Shown: piece after piece, positions 28,017 through 36,461 of the stretch
Layout of the letters: each line of letters begins with the position of its first letter
Numbering within the stretch: position 1 is the stretch's first letter
NCBI RefSeq assembly: GCF_007004625.1
Contig: NZ_VIFV01000001.1
Coordinates: 300,749 to 364,748, forward strand
From: Planococcus salinarum
Lineage (GTDB): Bacteria > Bacillota > Bacilli > Bacillales_A > Planococcaceae
Reading direction: 5' to 3'
Length of the DNA: 64,000 nt
Program-made: the position numbers and the translations under genes
The notes under the pieces: generated by a model
Database searches by the model: none
Told to the model about the DNA's origin: nothing
What the model saw: the letters and a program-made list of their open reading frames with translations, nothing else

Positions 28017-28712
28017 ATGGACAATGTAAAAAGCACCTTCAAAGAAGTTGTTGCTGCCATCATGCCTGTTACCATTGTAGTTATCTTACTGCAGATTGCA
28101 ATTATACGCCTGCCAATGGAGGCTCTGCTTCAATTCCTCGTCGGTGTTTTCTTTGTAAGCATCGGTTTTTTCCTGTTTCTTTTAGGGGTAAATGCCGGAC
28201 TTCTTCCCATCGGCGAAATGATCGGCAAACGCCTGCCGAAAACAAAAAATATCGGACTCATTATCGGCACCGGTTTTTTACTGGGGGTCGTGGTAACCAT
28301 TGCTGAACCCGACTTGCGTGTCCTGGCCAAACAAATCGATCAGGTTTCTGAAGGGGAGATCAGTTCGGCCGTACTCATCCTTTCAGTTTCTTTGGGATTG
28401 GCCATATTCGTTGCGCTGGCAATGATCAGAACCCTTTTTAACATCCCGCTCCAATGGGTTCTGATTGCCGGCTACACCGCCGTCTTCGGGTTATCTTTCT
28501 TTGTTCCCGATGCATTTGTACCTATTTCTTTCGATGCCGGCGGAGTCACAACCGGACCGATGGCTGTCCCTTTTATCCTGGCTCTCGGCGTAGGTGTGGC
28601 GTCCTCTCTTCGCTCCCGCGACGCCGAAGATGGCACTGAAGGCTTCGGCCTGATCGGCCTTGCGTCAATCGGCCCGATTCTTGCGGTCATGATCCTGGGG
28701 GTGATTTTCTGA
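28017..28712 (+). CDS. DUF1538 membrane protein, first of a pair
   Basis: 231 residues, six or so hydrophobic helices, with the DUF1538 hallmarks GVNAGLLPIGEMIG, TIAEPDLRVLA and SFDAGGVTTGPMAVPF. The two DUF1538 proteins of this operon share these blocks and probably assemble into one transporter. Substrate unknown. ATG 28017 follows AAAGGAGAG. Its stop shares one base with the start of the second copy (TGATG). Confidence 0.88.
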   Translation: MDNVKSTFKEVVAAIMPVTIVVILLQIAIIRLPMEALLQFLVGVFFVSIGFFLFLLGVNAGLLPIGEMIGKRLPKTKNIGLIIGTGFLLGVVVTIAEPDLRVLAKQIDQVSEGEISSAVLILSVSLGLAIFVALAMIRTLFNIPLQWVLIAGYTAVFGLSFFVPDAFVPISFDAGGVTTGPMAVPFILALGVGVASSLRSRDAEDGTEGFGLIGLASIGPILAVMILGVIF

Positions 28713-29449
28713 TGGAGATTCACGTTTTCCAGGGGTTTGCCGGAGTTTTGCAGGAAGTGGCATATGCCCTTGTGCCTTTGCTCGTCTTCTTTGCAATCTT
28801 TCAGGTCTTCCTGCTCAAACTGCCTTTCAAAAGGCTCGGTCAGGTGGGCATCGGTTTTGTATTGACCTTTCTGGGCCTGTCATTTTTTCTGCAGGGTGTG
28901 CACGTCGGATTTATGCCGGTCGGCGAAATGATGGGACGAACCCTCGGAGAAGGCAGGGCCACCTGGCTTCTTATCCCGATCGGATTTGCTCTCGGATTTG
29001 CGGCCACTTTTGCAGAGCCGGCAGTCAGCATCATGAATGATGAAGTCGACGAAGTCACCGGCGGTTACATTTCTGCAAATTTGATGCTCTATACGATGTC
29101 AATTGGCGTCGGCCTTTCAATTGCGTTGTCGATGCTGCGAATCCTGACGGGAATTTCACTCTGGTATTTCTTAATTCCCGGCTACGCCATCGTTATTCTA
29201 TTGATCTTCATGTCGCGGGATATTTTCATTGCAATAGCCTTCGATTCCGGCGGAGTCGCGACCGGCCCCATGACTGTCACTTTCATCTCTTCACTGGCAG
29301 TCGGCGTGGCGTCGGTGACGGAAGGCCGGGATCCTCTGGCAGACGGTTTCGGGCTGATTGCGCTCGTGGCATTGACGCCAATTATTGCTGTCCTTGTACT
29401 GGGACTAATCTTTAATAAGAAAGGCGGGGGAAAACCCGATGAGTCTTAA
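28712..29449 (+). CDS. DUF1538 membrane protein, second of a pair
   Basis: 245 residues, polytopic. Contains GVHVGFMPVGEMMG, TFAEPAVSIM and AFDSGGVATGPMTVTF, aligned with the first copy: the GEM, AEP and (D)xGGVxTGPM motifs are in both. Translationally coupled to the first copy and overlapping the PII-like gene by 11 nt. Confidence 0.88.
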   Translation: MEIHVFQGFAGVLQEVAYALVPLLVFFAIFQVFLLKLPFKRLGQVGIGFVLTFLGLSFFLQGVHVGFMPVGEMMGRTLGEGRATWLLIPIGFALGFAATFAEPAVSIMNDEVDEVTGGYISANLMLYTMSIGVGLSIALSMLRILTGISLWYFLIPGYAIVILLIFMSRDIFIAIAFDSGGVATGPMTVTFISSLAVGVASVTEGRDPLADGFGLIALVALTPIIAVLVLGLIFNKKGGGKPDES

Positions 29450-30134
29450 CCATAAATTGATGATTGCGATTGTGAAAAGAGGCTATTCACGCCCGGTGAT
29501 AACAGAAGCAAAAAAGGCCGGTGCCGACGGAGCCACAATAATTTACGGAGAAGGAGTCGGCCGAAATGAAAAACCGACTTTTCTCGGGCTTCCCCTGACA
29601 CACGAAAAAGACGTGATTTTCATCGCCATCGATGGCGATAATGAAGCACCTGTCGCTGAAGCGGTCAGCCGGGAGGGGAAATTGGGCAAATCCGGTTATG
29701 GACTCGGATTTACCGTCCATCTCAGCAAACTGCTCGGTGTTCCTCATTTGACAAAACGTGAAGATGACCGCAGAAAAAAGAGAGGGGAGAAAATCATGGA
29801 AAACGCATTGCCCGATTTTCAATTGATCGTCACCATCGTCAATACCGGTGATGCCCAAAAAGTCATTAAAGCAGCAGCTGATGCCGGTGCGGAGGGCGGT
29901 ACAATTTTAAATGGCCGCGGTACCGGCGTCAATGAACAGCAAACTTTCATGAATTTCACCATCGATCCCGAAAAAGATATGATTCTGACATTGGTTCCTT
30001 CAAGCTACACGGACAAAGTCGTCAGCAGTATTGAACAGGCCGTCGACCTCAATGCGCCAGGACGCGGCATCGCCTTTCTCATTGATGTAGAAAATGTTTT
30101 CGGCGTCAATCATTCTTCGTTGAATTTGAAGTGA
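29439..30134 (+). CDS. Tandem PII-like (GlnB-superfamily) signalling protein
   Basis: 231 residues with two PII-like domains: residues 5-112 (LMIAIVKRGYSRPVITEAKKAG, GADGATIIYGEGVG) and 125-231 (QLIVTIVNTGDAQKVIKAAADAG, GAEGGTILNGRGTG). The T-loop region lacks the uridylylation tyrosine motif YRGxEY of classical GlnB. As the protein overlaps two transporter genes, it most likely gates that transporter in response to a small ligand, as GlnK does for AmtB or SbtB for SbtA; this is inference. AAAGGCGGGGG precedes ATG 29439. Confidence 0.82.
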   Translation: MSLNHKLMIAIVKRGYSRPVITEAKKAGADGATIIYGEGVGRNEKPTFLGLPLTHEKDVIFIAIDGDNEAPVAEAVSREGKLGKSGYGLGFTVHLSKLLGVPHLTKREDDRRKKRGEKIMENALPDFQLIVTIVNTGDAQKVIKAAADAGAEGGTILNGRGTGVNEQQTFMNFTIDPEKDMILTLVPSSYTDKVVSSIEQAVDLNAPGRGIAFLIDVENVFGVNHSSLNLK

Positions 30135-30141
30135 TCAACAC

Positions 30142-30180
30142 AAAAAGGAGTGCCGCTGATTATTCGCGGCACTCCTTTTT
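30142..30180. terminator. Terminator of DUF1538/PII operon
   Basis: AAAAAGGAGTGCCGC / GCGGCACTCCTTTTT stem followed by T run; also usable by the convergent small gene. Confidence 0.88.
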
Positions 30181-30333
30181 CTATTTGTGAAATAAGGTGA
30201 ACAGAACGGTCCATATGGGATTGCTGCGCTGCGGTTCTCCTGTTTTGCGGCGGCTGTTCACACGGCTTGCTTCCACGTCTGAGCGAATGTCTTCCATTCT
30301 TTGCTTAACTGCCATTTCATCTGTGTGAAACAT
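30181..30333 (-). CDS. Small 50-residue protein
   Basis: ATG 30333 is preceded by GAGGAGGAAAAGG, a very strong ribosome site, and the frame runs 50 codons to TAG at 30181-30183. Product begins MFHTDEMAVKQRMEDIR and ends NPIWTVLFTLFHK; basic middle part and a short hydrophobic C-terminus that could touch the membrane. It lies downstream of the ECF sigma and repeat-protein genes on the same strand, so may be their third partner. Function unknown. Confidence 0.65.
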   Translation of the reverse strand: MFHTDEMAVKQRMEDIRSDVEASRVNSRRKTGEPQRSNPIWTVLFTLFHK

Positions 30334-30514
30334 TCCTTTTCCTCCTCATTTTTATGGATTCGCAGCACTGTTCGGGAGTTGGATCCGGTCATGGATCACC
30401 GGAATCGCCGGCAGCGTAATCCTGGATGATTCTTTCGGGTCCGGGAACTTAAGTCCAGTTGGATAGCCATTCTTCTGCCGCCACCTCATTCAATTGTCCA
30501 CTCAGAATTTTCTC

Positions 30515-31729
30515 CTACAGTGCAAGTTCTCCGATATTATTGGATTCCTGCGGCTTGCCTTCCGCTTCTTTTTCTTCCGTCAGCACAATCTGGCCTGCAT
30601 TGGCGCGGATTTTGCGCTGCAATGCCCCTTTGATGTCCGCTGACGCCACCTGGACCTCGCCGAATATGTCGAGTGTCTCCACTTTGTTCATGATCGTTTC
30701 ATCCGTAACATCTTCATCGATTCGAAGCGTGCCGTCCACAATCAGGCTGGCCGGTTCCTGCAAAGAGGCAAACTGGCTGTTTGACCAATGTTCTTCCCCT
30801 TCGATCAGGATAAAGCGGTTCGTATAGGACAGCACTTCCGTTTCCAGGCGCTCCAGTTTCTCGTAGATCAGGTCTTCAATTTCATCGCTGCAGACTATGA
30901 ACGACTTTGAATCGATTCGGCTGATCGAGTTCTCCAGCGCTTCCCTTGGGACATCCGCTTCGAATATGATCGGCTTTTTGGTCATCAACTTTTCGTTCCG
31001 GAAGCTTTTGATCGACCTTGAATTGATGCGCAGCGCTCCTTTTAAAACTCTGTATCCCGCTGGAATCACTTCAATGACGCCGTTTGGAGCGGAATCCATC
31101 TTACGGTGCAGCAGGGTTTCCTGCTCTTCGTGAACAGAGACCATGCCGTTGATGGCTATTTTTTTAATCTTTTCATTGAACAATGCAGCGTCGATGTCTT
31201 TCGGAATCGTCAGCATGCCGTTGACTACGAGATGCACCGGCTCTTCAGCCGCTTCCAAAAACGCATTGCTTAAGGTGATGCTGCCGTTTTCGAGTCTCGG
31301 CGGTGCGCCTTCGTATACTTTGACCTCACGGCTGCCTTCCGGAAATTGCTGGCTCACCTGGCCTGCAAGTTTTGCCGGCGCATAGATTTCACCATTCACG
31401 ATGATTTCCAGCAGCCCTTTACTCAATTGTTCCGGCCGGACATCGTGGGCAAAGATGAGCATGCCGTTCAGCACCATCTTCACAGGCTCGTCAATCGAAT
31501 CGAGATAATCACTGTCAATTTCCAATGTGCCATTGTAATAGCTGTAGTGGTCCGGTACTTCCACTGTTTTACCGATATTGCCGATTTTCAATGCCGCCAG
31601 CAGATGCGATTGCCCGCTTCTGTAGAGTACCAGGCCGACATTTCCAATCTTTTCGTAAGCCTGCACACTTTGTTCTGTTGCATTCAATAAATTCAGTACC
31701 CCTACGTTGCCTATTGATTGTTTCATCAT
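30515..31729 (-). CDS. Repeat protein in sigma-factor operon, function unknown
   Basis: 404 residues, no signal or membrane segment. The N-terminus repeats an IGN(V/I)G motif three times (residues 5, 28, 49). The rest is built from diverged repeats of about 60-70 residues, each with a beta-rich NGxL/NGMLxI core (VLNGMLIFAHDV, IVNGEIYAPAKL, VVNGMLTIPKDI, AINGMVSVHEEQ, IVDGTLRIDEDV). This recalls polymer-forming, bactofilin-like proteins but I cannot assign it. ATG 31729 shares a base with the sigma-factor stop, and its ribosome site GAGGAGG lies inside the end of that gene. Confidence 0.7.
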   Translation of the reverse strand: MMKQSIGNVGVLNLLNATEQSVQAYEKIGNVGLVLYRSGQSHLLAALKIGNIGKTVEVPDHYSYYNGTLEIDSDYLDSIDEPVKMVLNGMLIFAHDVRPEQLSKGLLEIIVNGEIYAPAKLAGQVSQQFPEGSREVKVYEGAPPRLENGSITLSNAFLEAAEEPVHLVVNGMLTIPKDIDAALFNEKIKKIAINGMVSVHEEQETLLHRKMDSAPNGVIEVIPAGYRVLKGALRINSRSIKSFRNEKLMTKKPIIFEADVPREALENSISRIDSKSFIVCSDEIEDLIYEKLERLETEVLSYTNRFILIEGEEHWSNSQFASLQEPASLIVDGTLRIDEDVTDETIMNKVETLDIFGEVQVASADIKGALQRKIRANAGQIVLTEEKEAEGKPQESNNIGELAL

Positions 31730-32190
31730 TATTCCTCCTCCAGGATGTCTCTCAATTTTTTAATCGCGAAGTGCAGCTTGTACCGGATGGTCGCTGCCGG
31801 AACCTGAAGCTGGTCCCCTATTTCCTTGCTGGTCATCCCCAGCCAATAACGCTTGAATATCAGATCTCCCATTTCGGGTGTGAGATGCGACAGCAACTCC
31901 GTCATTTCCAGGCGGTTGATTGCCAGGGGCTGTTCCGGAAAGTCCAGTTCTTCTTCCCAGCCGGAAAGCCGCTTGTCCCTCCGCCGATCATCAATCAGGC
32001 GATTCTTCATCACCCGGAAAAACCATGCCCGCTGCTTGTAGATCGGCAGGTCCAATAGTTCTTCTTCTTTCAATGATTTTTCGAGGGCGTCCTGCACCAG
32101 GTCTTCCGCCTCCTGATTGTGGCGGGCAATGGAACCGGCGAAGCGGATCAGATCATTTTGCAGATTTTCATACATCGTTTCGGTATCCAT
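31729..32190 (-). CDS. ECF-type RNA polymerase sigma factor
   Basis: 153 residues. Region 2 (NDLIRFAGSIARHNQEAEDLVQDALEKSL, FFRVMKNRLIDDRRRD) and region 4 (LTPEMGDLIFKRYWLGMTSKEIGDQLQVPAATIRYKLHFAIKKL) are clear. ATG 32190 was chosen (GGGGG upstream) over an in-frame start 60 nt earlier. No anti-sigma factor with a membrane segment is next to it; the translationally coupled 404-residue protein takes that place. A promoter of ECF type lies upstream and could be autoregulated. Confidence 0.85.
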   Translation of the reverse strand: MDTETMYENLQNDLIRFAGSIARHNQEAEDLVQDALEKSLKEEELLDLPIYKQRAWFFRVMKNRLIDDRRRDKRLSGWEEELDFPEQPLAINRLEMTELLSHLTPEMGDLIFKRYWLGMTSKEIGDQLQVPAATIRYKLHFAIKKLRDILEEE

Positions 32191-32230
32191 TCCATCCCCC
32201 GCTTTCTGCTTTATTGCCTGTCTCATTAAG

Positions 32231-32259
32231 ATAACGGATGAAAGGGACAAAGTGTTTGA
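32231..32259 (-). promoter_or_regulatory. Candidate ECF-type promoter of sigma operon
   Basis: On the - strand TCAAAC (32254-32259), 17 nt, CGTTAT (32231-32236). This resembles the AAC / CGT pattern of ECF promoters. On the + strand the same area has TTGAAG-N16-TATAAA, usable for the divergent TagB/F-like gene. Confidence 0.4.
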
Positions 32260-32409
32260 AGAAAATTAAAAAAACTTTATAAAAGGGCCAAAACAAGTTG
32301 CCTATACGTAATGTATGCCGAAGAAACATGCTTCTGTCTCTCCCTCACTGCGCTGGCTTCGGTTCATGAAAACTGATTATTTCTTGCAGATGGACAAAGT
32401 CGCTTCTAT

Positions 32410-33642
32410 ATGAAAAAATTAGAAAAAGAACAACTTAGGAAAGCAGGGCTAATGATGAGTATCGATTTAAAGGAAAGAGGGAGACTTGATCCCCTGATAG
32501 TTTTTTTAAAAGTTTCCGCAGCCTATCTACTATCTTTACTTCCCTCCAAAAAAGGCGATAAGAAAATTGTGCTGGTCGGCGGCAATCTTGGCGAGAAATA
32601 CGAGGACAATGCAGCCGTTTTCCATAAATACCTCATCGAGAACCACCAGGAGCGTGTAACAGCTTTTTGGCTGTATGACCCAAAGAAATCCTATGCCCAC
32701 GACAAACAGCTGGCCAATGCCGTAGCACTCGGCAGTTTCCGGAATTACCGCCTGTTCTTCAAGGCTGATTATTCCTTCCACGGCCATTCTCTGATGTATG
32801 ATATTGCGCCGTCCGTTGATAAGTTCCTATTCCTGAACCGGAAAACCATCATCACCCATGTCAGCCATGGAATTGAAGGCTTCAAGAGAATTCTCATCCA
32901 AAAAGAGGACGTGCCTTTGTTGAAGCGGACAGACTTTTTTAACTGTGCCTCGGAATACGAAAAGGATTTGAAGCTGGATGAATGGAAGATTCCCGAAAAA
33001 AAACTGATAGTCACCGGGTTTCCACGCTTTGACCGCTTCAAAACAAACACTCCCGCACCCGAAGTGAAGCGGATCCTGATGATGATGACATGGCGGGAAT
33101 GGCTTTTTGATCTGACCGAAGAGGAATTCATCGAAAGCGATTATTTCCAAAACACGATCGGGCTTGTGAGCCATGAAGGCATACGCCGACTAATTTCGGA
33201 AAACGATATGCATATGCGCGTCGCACTCCATCCATTCATGCGGAAATTCGAAAAGCACTTCACCGGGCTTGACCATCCGGAAAGCGGCATTGAATTCCAG
33301 GACTTCAACCATGCTTCCATTGAAAAGGCCATTGTTGAAAATGATATGCTGCTGACGGACATCACAAGCGTGTCATGGGATTTTCTGTACCTGAATAAAC
33401 CGATCATCTTCAATATGTTCGATAAAGAGGAGTATATGGCCCGTCGTGGCACATACCTGAGCCTCGATACAGATCTTTACGGCTACAAAGCGGATTCTGT
33501 TGATGAAGTTTATCAATATCTGAAGAAAATCGTCGAAGAAAATATCACCACGAATGAATGGTACCCGAAAGCACCACTTTTCATCGATTATTACGACCAG
33601 AACAATTGCCAGCGCCTGGCGAAGCGTGTGATGGGGATATAA
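32410..33642 (+). CDS. CDP-glycerol:glycerophosphate glycerophosphotransferase-like protein (TagB/TagF family)
   Basis: 410 residues of the Glyphos_transf family that transfers glycerol- or ribitol-phosphate from CDP-alcohols in teichoic acid synthesis at the inner face of the membrane. Seen motifs: VLVGGNLGEKYEDNA, HVSHGIEGFKR, TGFPRFDRF, MMTWREWL, and the donor-site LLTDITSVSWDFLYLNKPIIF. It stands alone, with no other wall-teichoic genes near. The start is uncertain: ATG 32410 lacks a ribosome site, while ATG 32452 has GCAGGG upstream. The stop codon is joined directly to the repeat block that follows. Confidence 0.82.
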   Translation: MKKLEKEQLRKAGLMMSIDLKERGRLDPLIVFLKVSAAYLLSLLPSKKGDKKIVLVGGNLGEKYEDNAAVFHKYLIENHQERVTAFWLYDPKKSYAHDKQLANAVALGSFRNYRLFFKADYSFHGHSLMYDIAPSVDKFLFLNRKTIITHVSHGIEGFKRILIQKEDVPLLKRTDFFNCASEYEKDLKLDEWKIPEKKLIVTGFPRFDRFKTNTPAPEVKRILMMMTWREWLFDLTEEEFIESDYFQNTIGLVSHEGIRRLISENDMHMRVALHPFMRKFEKHFTGLDHPESGIEFQDFNHASIEKAIVENDMLLTDITSVSWDFLYLNKPIIFNMFDKEEYMARRGTYLSLDTDLYGYKADSVDEVYQYLKKIVEENITTNEWYPKAPLFIDYYDQNNCQRLAKRVMGI

Positions 33643-34040
33643 AGAAAAGCGGAAACGGCCGTTCAGCTCCGACAAGCGTAAGACACTCTGGCGAAGCGGC
33701 GTGGTTTCAGCCGCACAGCCAGAGGGGTTTACGACTCGAGGAGTTGGCCGTTGGAGTCTGGACACCAAGAAAAGCGACGGCGCCCGTAAAGCCTCGAAAG
33801 GCATAAGACGGAGCAGCGGCGCGGCGGTCTTTGCCGCATAGCTGGGCCGGCTTATGACCCGAGGGGCTGGGCCGCCGGAGTCTGGACACCAAGAAAAGCG
33901 ACGGCGAAGAGATGGCGCAAATTTAATTTGGGCCATCTCTTTGCGACGAAGCAGCGCAGCGATGCAACGGTTTTTCATGTCTCGAAGCTAGCGTAGCGAT
34001 GCAGAGACAGGAGCACGGGGTTTGGAAAGCACTGGACACC
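33642..34040. repeat. Three tandem modular repeat units after the TagB/F-like gene
   Basis: Three head-to-tail units, each opening with AAGAAAAGCG and closing with TGGACACC: 33642-33766, 33767-33890, and 33891-34040. The first two have related interiors (arm CAGCTCCGACAAGCGTAAGAC with GACTCGAGGAGTTGG; arm CGTAAAGCCTCGAAAGGCATAAG with GACCCGAGGGGCTGG). The third has a different interior containing the TTTGCGACGAAGCAGCGCA and CTCGAAGCTAGCGTAGCG modules found elsewhere in the window. The first unit begins at the last bases of the stop codon. This resembles the AAGCGGAAGCGCC...GGAGCTAGACA intergenic repeats widespread in Bacillaceae. Confidence 0.75.
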
Positions 34041-34042
34041 GA

Positions 34043-34080
34043 AAAAAAAGAGCGCCCGGAGAAAAATCTCCGGGCGCTCT
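34043..34080 (-). terminator. Terminator of exonuclease III gene
   Basis: AGAGCGCCCGGAGA / TCTCCGGGCGCTCT stem followed by a long T run on the - strand. Confidence 0.9.
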
Positions 34081-34082
34081 TC

Positions 34083-34835
34083 CTATTGGGTTACAAGTTC
34101 GATCGGGCAATGGTCGGAGCCTTCGATGTATCTGTGGATTTTTGCATCTTTCATCGTTGGCGCCATGCGGTCCGACACGAGAAAATAATCGATGCGCCAT
34201 CCGATATTGCGCGGCCGGCAGTCGGTGCGGTAGGACCACCACGTATAGGCCCCGCTCAGGTCAGGATGGAAATAGCGGAACGAATCAGTGAAGCCGCGCT
34301 CCAGAAATTCCGTCATTTTCCCGCGTTCTTCCGGTGTGAAGCCTGAATTTTTCCGGTTCGCCTTCGGATTTTTCAAGTCGATTTCCTGATGCGCCACATT
34401 CAGGTCGCCGCACAGCACCACCGGCTTTCGGCTGTCGAGCTCTGTGACATAATCGAGCACAGCTTCTTCCCACTCCAACCGGTAATCGAGCCGCAGCAAG
34501 CCGTGCTGGGAGTTCGGCGTATAGACATTCACCAGAAAAAACTCTTCGAACTCCAGTGTGACTGCCCGCCCTTCATCCGCATGGTTGGCGTGATTGATGC
34601 CATACTGCACGGCAAGCGGCTCGCGCCTGGTGAATATGGCGGTTCCGGAATAACCTTTTTTCTCCGCATAATTCCAGTAAAGATGATAGCCGGGAAGGTC
34701 CATCTCAATTTGCCCTTCCTGCAATTTAATTTCCTGCAGGCAGAATATGTCCGCATCGGCTGCCTCGAAAAAATCCATAAACCCTTTCTTCACCACAGCC
34801 CGCAAGCCGTTTACATTCCATGAAATCATTTTCAA
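34083..34835 (-). CDS. exoA: Exodeoxyribonuclease III / AP endonuclease
   Basis: 250 residues of the ExoIII/APE1 fold: ISWNVNGLRA, LQEIKLQ (metal Glu), YWNYAEKKGYSGTAIF, NVYTPNSQ, GDLNVAHQEIDLKN (Asp/Asn), GWRIDYFLVS and GSDHCPI (catalytic Asp-His). Repairs abasic sites in the cytoplasm. TTG 34835 is the likely start because GAGGAG lies 7 nt upstream; the ATG two codons earlier is too close to that site. Own terminator; no linked repair genes. Confidence 0.92.
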   Translation of the reverse strand: MKMISWNVNGLRAVVKKGFMDFFEAADADIFCLQEIKLQEGQIEMDLPGYHLYWNYAEKKGYSGTAIFTRREPLAVQYGINHANHADEGRAVTLEFEEFFLVNVYTPNSQHGLLRLDYRLEWEEAVLDYVTELDSRKPVVLCGDLNVAHQEIDLKNPKANRKNSGFTPEERGKMTEFLERGFTDSFRYFHPDLSGAYTWWSYRTDCRPRNIGWRIDYFLVSDRMAPTMKDAKIHRYIEGSDHCPIELVTQ

Positions 34836-35020
34836 AGCCATTCTCCTCATTTCACTGTCTTTTGCCAGTTTAACGGATTTCGGACAGCGGCTCAATTACC
34901 TGTGTTTTATTGCCAAACAATCTGTAATTATGTAAAATTTCAGTAAATTTCTTAAAATCGGTTTTTTTCCCGTCTGCTTCTTGTACAATGAAATTATCAT
35001 TCGTTAAGGGGAATCAGGAG

Positions 35021-36301
35021 ATGAAAAAGTTCACGAAGACAGAAAAAAGCTGGGCATTTTACGACTGGGGAAACTCCGCTTATTCGATAATCATCACTAC
35101 CGCCGTCTTTCCCCTCTATTATAAAGCGTCAGCCACGGACGCTGGCGTCAGTTTATCCGATTCAACTGCTTATCTTGGCTACACAATCGCAATCTTTACA
35201 TTCATCCTGGCGATGCTGGGGCCGATTCTGGGAACCATCGCCGACTATGAAGGCATGAAAAAGAAGTTTTTCACCGCTTTCTTCCTGCTCGGTACGGTAT
35301 CAACAGCCTTGCTTGCCTTCGTGCCGAGCGATAATTGGCTGCTGATGCTCATCTGTTATGTATTCGCTGCACTTGGAGCCACCGGAGCCAATCTGTTCTA
35401 CGACGCTTTCATCGTCGATGTCACCACCGAAAAACGTATGAACCGGGTTTCCGCTTTTGGTTACGGGCTCGGCTATATCGGCTCAACGATTCCTTTTGCA
35501 ATAGCAATTGCCATCATCCTGCTTGCGCAGAATGAAATCATTCCATTGTCGGTGACCAACGCCAGCCGGGCCGCCTTCCTGATCACGGCACTTTGGTGGA
35601 TCGGGTTCTCGATTCCGTTGTTCAGAAATGTCCAGCAGCGCTATTTCATCAAAAGCGAGCCGAATCCTGTGGCGCACAGCTTTAAGCGCCTCGGCAAAAC
35701 GCTGAGGGAAATCCGCCAATACCGGGCCATCGTCCTGTTCCTGATCGCTTATTTCTTTTACATCGACGGTGTCGGCACCATTATCGCAATGTCCACTGCC
35801 TACGGGACGGATTTAGGGCTCACTTCGACCAGCCTTCTTATCGTCCTGTTCGCGACCCAGGTCGTAGCTGCTCCGTTCGCCATTTTGTATGGCCGGCTCG
35901 CGGACCGCTTTACCGGTAAAAAAATGCTGTATGTCGGAATATGCGTTTATATCGTGGTCTGCATTTACGCAGTGTTTATGGAAACCATAGGCGATTTCTG
36001 GGTGTTGGCCATGCTTGTGGCTTCCAGTCAGGGCGGAATCCAGGCCCTTAGCCGCTCGTATTTCGGCAAGCTGGTGCCGAAAGAAAACTCCAATGAATTT
36101 TTCGGTTTCTATAACGTCTTCGGGAAATTTGCCGCCATCACAGGGCCCGTCCTCGTGGCAGTCACCGCGCAACTTACCGGCGATTCGCGTTATGGGGTTT
36201 TCAGTCTCGTGATCCTCTTTGTCATCGGACTGATTGTGCTGTCGCGCGTACCGGAACCGGTCGTCCACGAACCCGTTGATGAAATTGCGGGGGAATCGTG
36301 A
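35021..36301 (+). CDS. MFS transporter, UMF1/Atg22-like family
   Basis: 426 residues, 12 membrane helices. The start KSWAFYDWGNSAYSIIITTAVFPLYY is the hallmark of the UMF1 (Atg22-like) family, proposed to export amino acids or other small molecules; also LGPILGTIADYEGMKKKFF and GRLADRFTGKK between helices. ATG 35021 follows AAGGGGAATCAGGAG. Monocistronic between two terminators. Substrate unknown. Confidence 0.85.
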   Translation: MKKFTKTEKSWAFYDWGNSAYSIIITTAVFPLYYKASATDAGVSLSDSTAYLGYTIAIFTFILAMLGPILGTIADYEGMKKKFFTAFFLLGTVSTALLAFVPSDNWLLMLICYVFAALGATGANLFYDAFIVDVTTEKRMNRVSAFGYGLGYIGSTIPFAIAIAIILLAQNEIIPLSVTNASRAAFLITALWWIGFSIPLFRNVQQRYFIKSEPNPVAHSFKRLGKTLREIRQYRAIVLFLIAYFFYIDGVGTIIAMSTAYGTDLGLTSTSLLIVLFATQVVAAPFAILYGRLADRFTGKKMLYVGICVYIVVCIYAVFMETIGDFWVLAMLVASSQGGIQALSRSYFGKLVPKENSNEFFGFYNVFGKFAAITGPVLVAVTAQLTGDSRYGVFSLVILFVIGLIVLSRVPEPVVHEPVDEIAGES

Positions 36302-36313
36302 TTTCAATTTTAT

Positions 36314-36348
36314 TATGCACCTCCCTTAAAGGGGAGGTGCATTTTTTA
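36314..36348 (+). terminator. Terminator of UMF1-type MFS gene
   Basis: TGCACCTCCC-loop-GGGGAGGTGCA stem with six-T run. Confidence 0.9.
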
Positions 36349-36461
36349 TATTCCAAATCTCATTTTTGGCGTCTATGCGGCATTCAAATTTTTATTTTCA
36401 ATAAAAGTATAGGCATCGCTTGGTTTAAATGCTACAGTCAAATCAAAAACGGGGGATGCCG

